Assembly: GCF_009848495.1 (NCBI RefSeq)
Contig: NZ_WWEP01000036.1
Coordinates: forward strand, 164,645 to 228,644
Length of the DNA stretch: 64,000 nucleotides
From: Flavobacterium sp. MK4S-17
Lineage (GTDB): Bacteria; Bacteroidota; Bacteroidia; Flavobacteriales; Flavobacteriaceae
Direction: 5' to 3'
Shown in pieces: positions 8,143 through 17,966 of the stretch; position 1 is the first letter of the stretch, and the number at the start of each line of letters is the position of its first letter. Below the pieces are notes generated by a model. The model was not told the origin of the DNA, did no database searches, and saw only the letters and a program-made list of their open reading frames with translations. The translations under genes and the position numbers were made by a program.

Positions 8143-8673
8143 ATGGCAGACATTGTAAAAAAGAACGGTATTAACTTCGGTATTATTGTAGGTGTAGTAA
8201 GTATACTTTCCTCTGCAATTATTTATGCAGTAAACCTTGAGCTTATGGTAAACATATGGCTGGGTATTGTGTTATTCCTTGTAAACCTTGTAATAGGTAT
8301 TGTGGCCGTAGCCAAAACTAAAAAGGCAATGGGTGGCATTATATCATTTAAGCAGGCTTTTTCTGTTTATTTCTTTACTATGGCTATAGGCTCGCTAATA
8401 GGCACATTATTTATGTATGTACTGTTTAACTTTGTTGATCCTGCCGCAAAAGAAACCCTTACACAACTTACTGTTGAAAAAACCGTTTCCATGATGCAGG
8501 GTGTGGGCGCTAAAACCGAAGATATAAGAAAAACAGCCGAGCAAATACAGGCAACTGATAATTTCAGCATAGGCTCATTAATAAAATCATACTTTTTCGG
8601 TTTAATATTCAGCATTATCATTGCGCTGATAGTTGGTGCTGCATTTAAAAACACATCGAAGTCTGCAGAATAA
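8143..8673 (+). CDS. DUF4199 family membrane protein
   Basis: A 176-residue inner-membrane protein with four predicted transmembrane segments, at about residues 12-30, 34-54, 74-96 and 147-168. The sequence between TM3 and TM4 is a soluble stretch (about 97-146). The pattern FKQAFSVYFFTMAIGSLIGTLF is characteristic of DUF4199. The function is unknown for the family. In Bacteroidota these genes commonly precede a family 2 glycosyltransferase, as here (4 bp gap to the next gene), so a role beside glycosyl transfer at the membrane is possible. A TATATTTG -7 box lies at 8100-8107. Confidence 0.85.
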   Translation: MADIVKKNGINFGIIVGVVSILSSAIIYAVNLELMVNIWLGIVLFLVNLVIGIVAVAKTKKAMGGIISFKQAFSVYFFTMAIGSLIGTLFMYVLFNFVDPAAKETLTQLTVEKTVSMMQGVGAKTEDIRKTAEQIQATDNFSIGSLIKSYFFGLIFSIIIALIVGAAFKNTSKSAE

Positions 8674-8677
8674 TTAA

Positions 8678-9631
8678 ATGGATATATCTATAGTTATCCC
8701 GCTTCTTAACGAAGAGGAATCATTAAAGGAATTGCACAACTGGATTGTAAGGGTAATGGCTGAAAATAAATTCAGTTATGAGGTTATCTTTATAGATGAC
8801 GGCAGTACCGACAATTCCTGGCAAACCATACAGCAGCTATCTGCTGAAAATAACTGCGTGAAAGGCATACGGTTTTTCCGTAATTATGGGAAATCGCAAG
8901 CCTTGCACGCAGGATTTGCCAAAGCTCAGGGCAATGTGGTGATAACTATGGATGCCGACCTGCAGGACAGCCCGGAAGAAATTCCGCAACTGTACAGCAT
9001 GATTATGACCGAAGGTTTCGACCTTGTATCTGGGTGGAAAAAAAAGCGGTATGATTCGGTAATATCTAAAAACCTGCCATCCAAACTTTTTAACTGGGCC
9101 GCAAGGCGCACATCCGGCGTTAAACTGCATGATTTTAACTGCGGGCTGAAGGCTTATAAAAACAGTGTTGTAAAAAACATTGAGGTTTCGGGCGAAATGC
9201 ACCGGTATATCCCCGTACTGGCAAAAAATGCCGGCTTTGCCAAAATAGGCGAAAAAGCAGTAAAACACCAGGCACGAAAATTTGGCACCACCAAGTTTGG
9301 CATGGAACGTTTTATTAATGGTTTTCTTGACCTTATTACTATCTGGTTTCTTTCCCGTTTCGGCAAAAGGCCCATGCACCTTTTTGGCGCGCTTGGGGTA
9401 ATTATGTTTATTATAGGTTTGTTTTCTGCACTTTTTATAGGCATTACAAAACTATATAAACTGTACCACCACCAGCAGGCAATACTGGTAACTGATAATC
9501 CCTGGTTTTATATCGCACTTACCACAATGATTATAGGAACCCAGCTTTTCCTTGCGGGATTTTTAGGTGAAATTATACTGCGCACAAAAAACAATGAAGA
9601 GCAATACAAAATCAGCGAACTGATAGAATAA
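8678..9631 (+). CDS. Family 2 glycosyltransferase, polyprenyl-phosphate type
   Basis: A 317-residue GT-A fold enzyme. The N-terminal nucleotide-sugar domain has ISIVIPLLNEEESL, IDDGSTDNSW (residues 39-48) and the DADLQDSPEEI block carrying the metal-binding aspartates. The C-terminus has two transmembrane helices (about 234-256 and 272-296), the layout of DPM1/ArnC/GtrB-like enzymes that put a sugar onto undecaprenyl phosphate at the cytoplasmic face. It sits 4 bp after the DUF4199 gene and 60 bp before the phosphosugar mutase, which could supply the sugar-1-phosphate. The donor sugar cannot be determined. Confidence 0.92.
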   Translation: MDISIVIPLLNEEESLKELHNWIVRVMAENKFSYEVIFIDDGSTDNSWQTIQQLSAENNCVKGIRFFRNYGKSQALHAGFAKAQGNVVITMDADLQDSPEEIPQLYSMIMTEGFDLVSGWKKKRYDSVISKNLPSKLFNWAARRTSGVKLHDFNCGLKAYKNSVVKNIEVSGEMHRYIPVLAKNAGFAKIGEKAVKHQARKFGTTKFGMERFINGFLDLITIWFLSRFGKRPMHLFGALGVIMFIIGLFSALFIGITKLYKLYHHQQAILVTDNPWFYIALTTMIIGTQLFLAGFLGEIILRTKNNEEQYKISELIE

Positions 9632-9691
9632 AAAATAGTTGTACCTTCAATAGTTTAAATAGAGATTATTGAATTGCATAAAAATAAATGT

Positions 9692-11419
9692 ATGGAAATT
9701 GAAAAATCAATACTTGATAAGGTAAATATATGGCTCACCTCGCCTTTTGATGCTGAAACACAGGAAGCTGTAAAGGAAATGATGGCATCATCGCCTAAAG
9801 ACCTGGAAGAAAGCTTCTATAAAAACCTTGAGTTTGGCACCGGGGGCATGAGGGGCGTTATGGGGCCGGGCACTAACCGCATCAATAAATATACTTTAGG
9901 AAAGGCTACCCAGGGGCTTTCAGATTATATTAAAAAATCATTTCCCGGTGAGCAGGCCAAGGTTGCTATAGCTTATGACTGCCGTAATAACAGTAATACA
10001 CTGGCTAAAGTGGTTGCCGATGTATTTTCTGCAAATGGAATAAAAGTGTATTTATTTGAGGATATGCGCCCTACACCGGAGCTTTCATTCGCAGTAAAAA
10101 AGCTTAAATGCCATGCAGGAGTGGTACTTACAGCTTCACACAATCCGCCGGAATATAACGGCTATAAGGTTTACTGGCAGGATGGCGGCCAGCTTGTGCC
10201 ACCACAGGATGCCGAAATTATAAAAGTTATAGAAGAACTGGAATACAGCCAGGTAAACTTTAATGCCAATGAAAGCCTTATTGAATATATAGGCAGTGAT
10301 ATGGACAGGGCTTTTATACAAAACTCTCTGCTTACGGCTACGTTTAATACCTCTCCGGAAGCAAAAAGTAACTTAAAGATAGTTTACACACCGCTTCACG
10401 GCACTTCTGTAAAACTAATTCCGGATTTGCTTGAGGATGCAGGCTACAACAATGTGAGTATTGTTGCTGAACAGGCAAAGCCCGACGGAAATTTCCCTAC
10501 TGTAAAATCACCAAATCCTGAAGAGCCGGAAGCCCTTACAATGGCCATAGAACTGGCAGACCATACTGATGCCGATGTGGTTATAGGAACTGACCCCGAC
10601 AGCGACAGGCTTGGTGTAGCCGTTAGGAATGGTAATGGAATTATGACATTACTTAACGGTAACCAGACTATGGTACTGATGACGCATTTTCTTTTAGAAC
10701 AATGGAAAAAACAGGGCAAATTAAAAGGCGATGAATTTATAGGCTCTACCATAGTTTCCACACCTATGATGATGGAACTGGCAACAGCTTATAATGTAGA
10801 ATGTAAAGTGGGGCTTACTGGCTTTAAATGGATTGCAAAAATGATTAAGGATTTCCCGGAGCAGCAGTTTATTGGCGGTGGCGAGGAAAGCTTTGGCTAC
10901 ATGGTGGGCGATGCCGTTCGTGATAAGGATGCTGTTACCTCTACCCTGCTGCTGTGCGAAATGGCGGCACAGGCTAAGGAAAAAGCCAGCTCGCTATACC
11001 AGGAATTGCTTAAGCTGTATGTTGAATATGGGTTTTATAAAGAGTACCTTATATCAATTACCAAAAAGGGAATTGAAGGGGCGCAGCAGATAAAACAAAT
11101 GATGGCCGGACTTAGGGAAAAACCACTAAAAGAAATAAACGGTCAAAGGGTAGTAATGGTGGAAGACTATCAGGCTTCAAAAGCCAAAAACCTTTTTACC
11201 GATGAAGAAGAGGAGCTGTACCTGCCAAAATCAAACGTGCTTATCTACTATCTTGAAGATGGCACTAAAATATGTGCAAGGCCAAGCGGTACAGAACCTA
11301 AAATAAAATTTTATTTCAGCGTTAATGATACGCTGGACGATGTTAAGAACTTTAAGCAGGTAGAAGCCCGTCTTGATGAAAAGATAAAAAACATCGTAAA
11401 AGAGATGAACCTTAATTAA
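9692..11419 (+). CDS. Phosphoglucomutase / phosphomannomutase family protein
   Basis: A 575-residue alpha-D-phosphohexomutase interconverting hexose 6- and 1-phosphates. All four active-site loops are present: catalytic serine loop TASHNPPEYNGYK, metal loop DPDSDR, sugar loop GGGEESFGYM, and phosphate loop RPSGTEPKIKFY. The length and the order of motifs match the PgcA-type phosphoglucomutase/phosphomannomutase of Bacteroidota and Firmicutes, longer than the ManB/GlmM forms. ATG 9692 is chosen over TTG 9674, whose six extra residues have no family counterpart. It is followed after 4 bp by the ABC exporter gene, indicating co-transcription. Confidence 0.95.
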   Translation: MEIEKSILDKVNIWLTSPFDAETQEAVKEMMASSPKDLEESFYKNLEFGTGGMRGVMGPGTNRINKYTLGKATQGLSDYIKKSFPGEQAKVAIAYDCRNNSNTLAKVVADVFSANGIKVYLFEDMRPTPELSFAVKKLKCHAGVVLTASHNPPEYNGYKVYWQDGGQLVPPQDAEIIKVIEELEYSQVNFNANESLIEYIGSDMDRAFIQNSLLTATFNTSPEAKSNLKIVYTPLHGTSVKLIPDLLEDAGYNNVSIVAEQAKPDGNFPTVKSPNPEEPEALTMAIELADHTDADVVIGTDPDSDRLGVAVRNGNGIMTLLNGNQTMVLMTHFLLEQWKKQGKLKGDEFIGSTIVSTPMMMELATAYNVECKVGLTGFKWIAKMIKDFPEQQFIGGGEESFGYMVGDAVRDKDAVTSTLLLCEMAAQAKEKASSLYQELLKLYVEYGFYKEYLISITKKGIEGAQQIKQMMAGLREKPLKEINGQRVVMVEDYQASKAKNLFTDEEEELYLPKSNVLIYYLEDGTKICARPSGTEPKIKFYFSVNDTLDDVKNFKQVEARLDEKIKNIVKEMNLN

Positions 11420-11423
11420 TTGA

Positions 11424-13259
11424 ATGAGTAATTATAAAAAAATATACCGGTTTGCATTACCGTATAAAAAATATGCTGCATTAAACATTTTTTTTAATGT
11501 GTTTTATGCACTGTTCAGTACACTTTCATTTGCAGCATTAATACCGGTATTAAAAGTAATTTTTGATGATAAACGGGAGATATATAAAAAGCCCGTATAT
11601 CACGATTTTGATGGGTTGAGTTCCTTTAAAGACTTCTGTGAGGACTACCTTAATTACCTGCTTACCACACTTATTGATAAGCATGGGGTTTTTATGGTAT
11701 TACAATATATAATAGCAATAATAATAGCTTTATTCCTTCTTAAAAACCTGTGTAACTACCTTGCCCTCGTTTTTATAACCCGATTAAAAACAGCCGTGGT
11801 TAAAAACATAAGGGATACATTGTATGATAAAATAGTAAAACTGCCTTTTTCCTATTATTCCTCTACTTCAAAAGGGGAAGTAATAGCAAAGGTTACAACC
11901 GATGTAAATGAGATAAGCAACTCCTACCTCACTATCCTGGACATGATAGTAAAAGAGCCTTTAACCATTTTATTTGCTTTGGTAACCATGTTCTTTTTAA
12001 GCACCAAGTTAACGCTGTTTGTGCTTTTGTTTATACCTGTTTCCGGCTTTATAATTTCAAAAGTAGGCAAGTCGCTGAAAAAGAAATCGCACATGATGCA
12101 GCAGCAGCAGGGCAAAAACCTTTCCATCCTTGAAGAAACAATTGGCGGACTTAAAGTGATAAAATCGTTTACAGCCGAGGATAAGTTTAATGCTAAGTTC
12201 AGGGCAAACAGTAAGCGCCTGCATGATTATGCGGTAACAGTTGCCAACAGGCAAAACCTTGCATCGCCTTTAAGCGAATTACTGGGAATTATAGTAATAA
12301 GTATATTGCTGATGTATGGAGGCTACCTTGTATTTGTAGATAAAAATATGGAAGCAAGCTTTTTCCTTACTTATATATTGTTTGCTTATAATATCCTTAC
12401 GCCTGCAAAAGATATATCAAAGGCGAGTTATAACCTAAAACGTGGTAATGCCTCGGCAGAAAGGATTATACAAGTGCTGGAAACCGACGACCTGATTAAA
12501 GATAAACCTGGCGCCGTTGAAAAAACAACTTTTGAAAACAGCATTACACTGGAAAACATAAACTTTGCCTATGAAAAGGAAAGTGTACTTAAAGATTTTT
12601 CCATTACTATTAATAAAGGTGAAACCGTTGCGCTTGTGGGGCAATCCGGCAGCGGTAAAAGTACTATTGCCAACCTGCTTACACGGTTTTATGATGTACA
12701 GGAAGGCAGTATAAAAATTGATGGGACTGACATCCGCGACTACAAGGTTAAATCTTTAAGGCAGCTAATGGGGCTTGTTACGCAGGACAGTATCCTGTTT
12801 AATGATACCATACGCAATAATGTAGCTTTAGGAAAGCCTGACGCTACGGATGCAGAAATAATTGATGCGCTGAAAATTGCAAATGCCTATGAATTTGTAA
12901 ATGAACTTCCTGAAGGTATTGAAACCAATATTGGCGATAGCGGCAATAAGCTTTCAGGCGGGCAAAAACAAAGACTGAGCATAGCACGTGCCGTTTTAAA
13001 AAATCCGCCCATAATGATACTGGACGAAGCTACATCTGCACTTGATACCGAAAGTGAAAGACTGGTTCAGCAGGCTCTTGAAAACATGATGCAAAACCGC
13101 ACATCGGTTGTTATTGCCCACAGGCTTTCAACCATACAAAAAGCAGATAAAATTGTGGTCATGAAAAAAGGCCGCATTGTAGAACAGGGAACGCATGATG
13201 AACTGATTGCACAGGACGGAACCTACAAAAAACTGGTAATGATGCAAAGTTTTGAATAA
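11424..13259 (+). CDS. ABC exporter, MsbA-like half transporter
   Basis: A 611-residue fused transmembrane-ATPase half transporter, expected to homodimerise in the inner membrane. The ABC_membrane domain with six TM helices fills about residues 1-350. The ATPase domain has Walker A GQSGSGKST, Q-loop TQDSILF, signature LSGGQKQR, Walker B IMILDEAT and H-loop VIAHRLST. This class flips lipids such as lipid A-core or lipid-linked glycans. Its place behind a polyprenol-type glycosyltransferase and a sugar-phosphate mutase fits lipid-glycan export, but the substrate is inferred. The cytoplasmic loop near residues 40-70 is longer than in E. coli MsbA. Confidence 0.93.
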   Translation: MSNYKKIYRFALPYKKYAALNIFFNVFYALFSTLSFAALIPVLKVIFDDKREIYKKPVYHDFDGLSSFKDFCEDYLNYLLTTLIDKHGVFMVLQYIIAIIIALFLLKNLCNYLALVFITRLKTAVVKNIRDTLYDKIVKLPFSYYSSTSKGEVIAKVTTDVNEISNSYLTILDMIVKEPLTILFALVTMFFLSTKLTLFVLLFIPVSGFIISKVGKSLKKKSHMMQQQQGKNLSILEETIGGLKVIKSFTAEDKFNAKFRANSKRLHDYAVTVANRQNLASPLSELLGIIVISILLMYGGYLVFVDKNMEASFFLTYILFAYNILTPAKDISKASYNLKRGNASAERIIQVLETDDLIKDKPGAVEKTTFENSITLENINFAYEKESVLKDFSITINKGETVALVGQSGSGKSTIANLLTRFYDVQEGSIKIDGTDIRDYKVKSLRQLMGLVTQDSILFNDTIRNNVALGKPDATDAEIIDALKIANAYEFVNELPEGIETNIGDSGNKLSGGQKQRLSIARAVLKNPPIMILDEATSALDTESERLVQQALENMMQNRTSVVIAHRLSTIQKADKIVVMKKGRIVEQGTHDELIAQDGTYKKLVMMQSFE

Positions 13260-13260
13260 T

Positions 13261-13292
13261 AGAATAGCTGCTAACGCAGCTATTCTTTTTTT
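13261..13292 (+). terminator. Intrinsic terminator after the ABC exporter gene
   Basis: Perfect 11-bp stem AGAATAGCTGC (13261-13271) / GCAGCTATTCT (13276-13286) with a 4-nt loop and a T-run to 13292. It closes the DUF4199-glycosyltransferase-mutase-exporter unit. Confidence 0.92.
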
Positions 13293-13310
13293 AATATAAA
13301 AAATACCTAT

Positions 13311-13940
13311 ATGCCCAAAAAAGCAATTATATACGACCTTGACAATACTGTTTACCCTGTAAGCTCTATCGGCGAAAAACTTTTTGGCCCTTTATTCGCC
13401 ATTATTGAAGAAAGCGGAAAACATAATGACGATATGGAAGCAATTAAAAAGGCAATTATGCGCACACCTTTTAAACTTGTGGCAAAGCGTTTTAATTTTA
13501 GTGATGAGCTTACACAAAAAGGGATTGAACTGCAAACTAACCTGGAGTATAAGGATGAAATAAAAACCTTTGACGATTATCCTGAAATCCTCAATATACC
13601 CGGAAACAGGTTTTTGGTAACAACAGGATTCCCTGTTATGCAGCACAGCAAAATAACCGCTATGAATATACGGGAAGATTTTAATGAAATCCATGTGGTT
13701 GACCCTGTTACAACCAACAATACCAAAAAAGATGTTTTTGCAGATATATTACAGCGTTATAATTACACTGCGGATGAAGTAATAGTTGTGGGTGATGACC
13801 CGGAGTCAGAAATAGCGGCAGCCAAAGCCCTTGGGATAACTACCGTATTGTATGACAAATACAGCCATCAGGAACAGGATTTGGCAGATTATACTATAAA
13901 ACACTTTAAGGAACTAAAAGATATTTACCTTAATAGTTAA
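13311..13940 (+). CDS. HAD-superfamily hydrolase
   Basis: A 209-residue HAD phosphatase-like protein. Motif I is IIYDLDNTVYP, with the nucleophile Asp and the DxD. Motif II is the LVTTGFP region, where Thr occupies the usual Ser/Thr position. Motif IV is VVGDDPESEIAAAKALG. The cap is small and helical. The substrate is not predictable; a nucleotidase or sugar phosphatase role is possible. It lies directly after the terminator of the exporter operon, so it is probably expressed by readthrough or from a weak promoter within the gap. Confidence 0.88.
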   Translation: MPKKAIIYDLDNTVYPVSSIGEKLFGPLFAIIEESGKHNDDMEAIKKAIMRTPFKLVAKRFNFSDELTQKGIELQTNLEYKDEIKTFDDYPEILNIPGNRFLVTTGFPVMQHSKITAMNIREDFNEIHVVDPVTTNNTKKDVFADILQRYNYTADEVIVVGDDPESEIAAAKALGITTVLYDKYSHQEQDLADYTIKHFKELKDIYLNS

Positions 13941-14011
13941 AAACTAATAACATATATTTAACCGGGTTACGTTTCAGGCTTTTGTAATTTTATAACTATA
14001 ACAGGCATATT

Positions 14012-14710
14012 ATGTTTATATCAAACAAACACATTACCCTGCCCGCCCCCGATACTATTGTATGGAAGTACCTGGATTTATCCAAGTTCCTTGACCTGCT
14101 GCTGTGCAGGCAGTTATTTATGTCGCGTTCGGATAAGTTTGAAGACCAGTATGAAGGAACCTTTAGCGAGCCTACATTTGAGGAGCTTAAAAAAATTTCG
14201 GAAAACAATCCTGAATTTTTAGACAATTATAAAACCCACCGCAAAAAAGTGGTTATCAGCAGCTGGCATATTAATGAGTATGAGTCGTATGCTATGTGGC
14301 AGATATTTACAAAAAATAATGAAGGGCTTGCCATACAATCTACCGTAGGAAGGGTGCAAAAAGCACTTGACCTGGAAAAATGCTATGAGCAGCATATTGG
14401 CGAGGTAAAATATATTGACTATAAAAAGGAATATATCCCTTTTGATAACAACTTTTTCCCTTTCCTGTTTAAAAGAAAAAGCTTTCAGTATGAGCGTGAA
14501 GTAAGGATTATTGCCGACTTAACACAACAAAATATTGAAATTGACGAAGGCGTTAAGGCAAATGTAGATATTAACCTGCTGATTGAAAAAATATATATAC
14601 ACCCCAAATCGGAAAACTGGTATAAAAACCTTGTTATAAAGCTAATGAATCAGTTAGGATTTGATTTTAGTATAGAAAAATCTGATTTAGAGAGCGATAT
14701 ACTTATTTAA
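14012..14710 (+). CDS. DUF2971 family protein
   Basis: A 232-residue cytoplasmic protein. The family start IVWKYLDLSKFLDLL and SRSDKFEDQYEGTF are typical of DUF2971, as are ISSWHINEYESYAMWQIF and the central RKSFQYEREVRII. DUF2971 proteins occur across bacteria, often near defence or mobile genes, but no biochemical function is established. There is no signal peptide. Its stop overlaps the stop of the convergent EF-hand lipoprotein gene by 4 bp. Nothing in the neighbourhood indicates a defence island. Confidence 0.85.
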   Translation: MFISNKHITLPAPDTIVWKYLDLSKFLDLLLCRQLFMSRSDKFEDQYEGTFSEPTFEELKKISENNPEFLDNYKTHRKKVVISSWHINEYESYAMWQIFTKNNEGLAIQSTVGRVQKALDLEKCYEQHIGEVKYIDYKKEYIPFDNNFFPFLFKRKSFQYEREVRIIADLTQQNIEIDEGVKANVDINLLIEKIYIHPKSENWYKNLVIKLMNQLGFDFSIEKSDLESDILI

Positions 14711-15429
14711 TTAACAGGCTCATATACGGAAACTGCCCAGTCAGGCGAAAGCAGGTCAACATAATGGTAATGCACCCTGTCATTTTTATCAAACGCACCA
14801 TTTTTATTAATATCCTCAATCGTGCGGAAATAAATCCTGTTTTGTGCTTCCACCAAATTCCAGTCAATAAGTTCCTGTATATCCTGGGAAAGTTTTGTAA
14901 GCTTATTGCCGCTTATATCGCTTATGTATAATGACTTTATATCGTTAACATCAATTTTACCGTCCTGGTTGGTGTCAGAGTCTACCAGTGTATAAACCAA
15001 TATCTGCTTTTTATTCCTCTCGGCAATAGTATTTAAAAACGTGGCTGTCTGTATCTGGATTTTTTTATCGGTAAGCGGCCTTAGCGAGGTAGAATCAATA
15101 TGCTGAAATTTAAGATTATCAAAATAACCCGTTATTTCAAAACGGTTATAATTGGATATGGCATAGCTTACATTATTGGTGCGGCTGCTGCCATAGCTCC
15201 TGTTGTTATCTTCATAAACCCTTATTCCGCCTATGGGGTGTATAAGGTACTTTGTACCTTCCATAAGAACGGGAAGGTCAGCCACTTCAATTTGGGATGA
15301 GTCGGTGTTTTTTGGTGCGGCTTCTGCTTTCTTTTCCTTATAGATAACTTTTGGCTTAGGTTTTTGTTCCTTACAGCCAAAAACTGCAAAAGCAGAAAAG
15401 GCCAATAAAAGTAGTGCTGATTTTTTCAT
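14707..15429 (-). CDS. Lipoprotein with EF-hand-like calcium-binding loops
   Basis: A 240-residue putative lipoprotein. The signal ends AVFGC, then a Lys/Pro-rich linker. Near residues 160-175 it has an intact EF-hand/dockerin-type loop, DTNQDGKIDVND, with acidic or Asn residues at positions 1, 3, 5, 9 and 12. A second degenerate loop, DINKNGAFDKND, lies about 50 residues later. The body (residues 60-150) looks all-beta and could form a WD/PD40-like propeller fragment, but I do not recognise it. The start at 15429 places the signal peptide at the N-terminus; a longer form from 15453 would put eight residues before it. Expected location is the periplasm or outer membrane. Confidence 0.75.
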   Translation of the reverse strand: MKKSALLLLAFSAFAVFGCKEQKPKPKVIYKEKKAEAAPKNTDSSQIEVADLPVLMEGTKYLIHPIGGIRVYEDNNRSYGSSRTNNVSYAISNYNRFEITGYFDNLKFQHIDSTSLRPLTDKKIQIQTATFLNTIAERNKKQILVYTLVDSDTNQDGKIDVNDIKSLYISDISGNKLTKLSQDIQELIDWNLVEAQNRIYFRTIEDINKNGAFDKNDRVHYHYVDLLSPDWAVSVYEPVN

Positions 15430-15476
15430 TTCCCTTTTAAAGATATATACCAAAAGTAAGCAAAATGTTTCAATAA

Positions 15477-17966
15477 TTAAATCCTGACATTCAGCTTAAG
15501 GCTGAAAACACGGCTGGTAAGATAATTAGGTATGCCATACTGGCTCTTGGTGTACACATCCCTTACCCATGTATTGGTTATTGAGTTCTGGTTATTAAAA
15601 AGGTTGAAAATTTCCAGCCCCAGTGCAAGCTCGTTAAACATAGCGAGCCAATGCCCTTTTGGATATTGCTTGGTGCCATCGGTAAATACATAGGAAAAAC
15701 CAATATCGGCGCGGCGGTAGTCGTTAAGCCTTGTCTGGTATTGGTACGGGTCGGCATAAGAAGGTGAGCCACCGGGCAGCCCTGTATTATAAACAAGGTT
15801 AAGGTACACCTTCATATTCGGTATGTTGCGCACATAGTCCTGGAAAAGCACACCAAACTTCAGCCTTTGGTCAGTTGGCCGCGCTATATACCCCCTGTTG
15901 TTTATATTTTCTTCGGTTTTTAAGTAACCAAAGGTAAGCCAGGATTCAGTACCCGGAACAAATTCGCCATTCATGCGCACATCAAGCCCGTAAGCATAAG
16001 CTACTGCATCATTATCGGCACGGTAACGGATACGCACATTTTCCAGCGTATAAGCATTAACATCATCCAGCTTTTTATAATAAGTCTCGGAAACAAGCTT
16101 AAATGGCCTTTCCCACATTTTAAAACTGTAATCATTAGCCAATACAATGTGTATGGAACGCTGTGCTTTTACATTTGGCCTTAAGGTTCCCGATGAATCC
16201 CTCAGTTCCCTGTAAAAAGGCGGCTGGTGGTAAAAACCTCCCGAAAGGCGGAAAAGCATATCGCGCTTCCATTGCGGCTTTATAGTAAATTGTGCACGCG
16301 GGCTGATAGTTACCTGGCTGTCGCCATTAGGCCCGTTATCTACAGATACCTGCCATTGGTGCGCCCTTACCCCTGCATTCATCCATATATCGCTTGTACC
16401 CAGCTTTGCCCTCCTGCTCCACTGCAAATAGCCTGAAAAACGGTTTATCTGTGCAAAATTGGTTGCCCTTACGTTTTGAAATGGCACCAGCGGCCCTGTG
16501 TAAGGGTTATAAGGCTGGTCGTTAACCGGCAGGTCAATCCTCGGCGGATTTATGGAAAACCCGGCTGAGTCAATAACCTCCCACTCCACAAGCCGGTCGC
16601 GTATATCTTCCCTGGTATATTTTATGCCCCATTCCACCAGGTTGCTTTTAATATCATGGTATCCCTTTACCTCGGTATTTACAATAAGGGCATCAAGGTC
16701 GTTACGGGCATGGTTTAGCTGTGCACCTGCGGCACGTGCAAACTTAATATCGCCGGTGTTGGCTCCTGTTTCAAGGCTGGTTTCCACCTCGCCCAGCGCA
16801 TACTGTGCTAAAATATCAAAATGTTCCTGCTCCTGCGTGTGGTAAACGGAGCCAATTACTTTCAGCGTGAAATTGTCCGATACTTTGTACGTTGATTTCA
16901 TAGCACCAAAATAGGTGCGGTATTCATCTTTTTCCTGCCCGTCATAAATAATCTGCAGGGCGATGGGATTATCGATAGTACCAAAATTTGTCTGCCTTGA
17001 AAGCGGCTGGTAATGGTATTTGTTTTGTGAAACATTACCTAAAAAACTGATTTCCCATTTTTCACTGGGATTAAAATTCACCATGGCCTGCACATCGGTA
17101 AATGTGGGCCTGAAATTGGTTTCCGTTTCCTGGCTGTTTACCAACAGGCTGTTGTCCCGGTAGCGTGCCCCAACTATGGCACTCCACTTTTTATTTTTAG
17201 ATATACCTTCCAGTGTAAGGCTCCCTCCAAGAAAACTCGCTTCAAGCTCGGCAGCATAGCGCACCGGCCTTCTGTATGTGATATCAAGCACCGAGGAAAG
17301 CTTGTCGCCATACTTAGCCTGAAAGCCACCCGATGAAAAATCAACATTCTCCACCATAGTGGTGTTTGTAAAGCTAAGCCCCTCCTGCTGTCCGCTGCGT
17401 ATAAGGAAAGGACGGTATATTTCAATATCCTCAACATATACCAGGTTCTCATCATAATTACCGCCACGTACTGCATACTGTGTGCTAAGCTCATTATTAG
17501 AGTTACCGCCAAAAAGCTTTATTATATTTTCAACCCCCGCATTGGCTCCGGGAATTTTACGTATAATATCCGGTGCTATCGCCGTTATGCCCTCTACCCG
17601 GCGCCTGCCTGTTTCGGCGTCAATAACCATTTCGGCCATCTGCTGTATGCCGGTACTCAGCATAAGGTTAAACTCAAAAGTGTCATTTGCTCCCATTTCC
17701 AGCACTATTGAGGAAAGTTTGAAGCTAATATGCGAAAACCACACCTCCACCTGCCTGTCGGCCGGGATTTTCAGTTTATAAAAACCTGTACGGTCTGATG
17801 TGGTTTGTTCCCGCCTGCCTGAGTTGTCGTAAAATATATTTACACCCTCTATGGGTTGGCGGTTTTCATCTAAAATGATGCCGTATAGCATTGGCCCCTG
17901 CTGTGCAAAAAGGGCGGCACTGAACAATAAAAAGCCCAGTGTTAGTATCTTATTTATTGTTTTCAA
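15477..17966 (-). CDS. TonB-dependent outer-membrane receptor
   Basis: An outer-membrane receptor of about 829 residues for energised uptake of a large substrate. A signal peptide (KILTLGFLLFSAALFAQQ) is followed by a carboxypeptidase-regulatory-like beta sandwich (PIEGVNIFYD..., about residues 25-100). The plug domain (GANAGVENIIKLFGGNSNNE, YAVRGGNYDENLVYVEDIEIYRP) and a 22-strand-type barrel come next. It ends with the aromatic-rich FSLKLNVRI. No SusD partner is adjacent, so it is not a SusCD pair. The start is uncertain: the TTG at 17966 gives a canonical signal peptide, while the TTG at 18005 adds 13 residues and overlaps the peptidase gene by 56 bp. Either way it overlaps the stop of the M23 gene, suggesting coupling. 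Confidence 0.93.
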   Translation of the reverse strand: MKTINKILTLGFLLFSAALFAQQGPMLYGIILDENRQPIEGVNIFYDNSGRREQTTSDRTGFYKLKIPADRQVEVWFSHISFKLSSIVLEMGANDTFEFNLMLSTGIQQMAEMVIDAETGRRRVEGITAIAPDIIRKIPGANAGVENIIKLFGGNSNNELSTQYAVRGGNYDENLVYVEDIEIYRPFLIRSGQQEGLSFTNTTMVENVDFSSGGFQAKYGDKLSSVLDITYRRPVRYAAELEASFLGGSLTLEGISKNKKWSAIVGARYRDNSLLVNSQETETNFRPTFTDVQAMVNFNPSEKWEISFLGNVSQNKYHYQPLSRQTNFGTIDNPIALQIIYDGQEKDEYRTYFGAMKSTYKVSDNFTLKVIGSVYHTQEQEHFDILAQYALGEVETSLETGANTGDIKFARAAGAQLNHARNDLDALIVNTEVKGYHDIKSNLVEWGIKYTREDIRDRLVEWEVIDSAGFSINPPRIDLPVNDQPYNPYTGPLVPFQNVRATNFAQINRFSGYLQWSRRAKLGTSDIWMNAGVRAHQWQVSVDNGPNGDSQVTISPRAQFTIKPQWKRDMLFRLSGGFYHQPPFYRELRDSSGTLRPNVKAQRSIHIVLANDYSFKMWERPFKLVSETYYKKLDDVNAYTLENVRIRYRADNDAVAYAYGLDVRMNGEFVPGTESWLTFGYLKTEENINNRGYIARPTDQRLKFGVLFQDYVRNIPNMKVYLNLVYNTGLPGGSPSYADPYQYQTRLNDYRRADIGFSYVFTDGTKQYPKGHWLAMFNELALGLEIFNLFNNQNSITNTWVRDVYTKSQYGIPNYLTSRVFSLKLNVRI

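Noticed and set aside
14012..14710. DUF2971 gene as part of a defence island
   Set aside because: DUF2971 can occur in such islands, but the genes on both sides are ordinary envelope and metabolic genes and no nuclease or restriction genes are adjacent.
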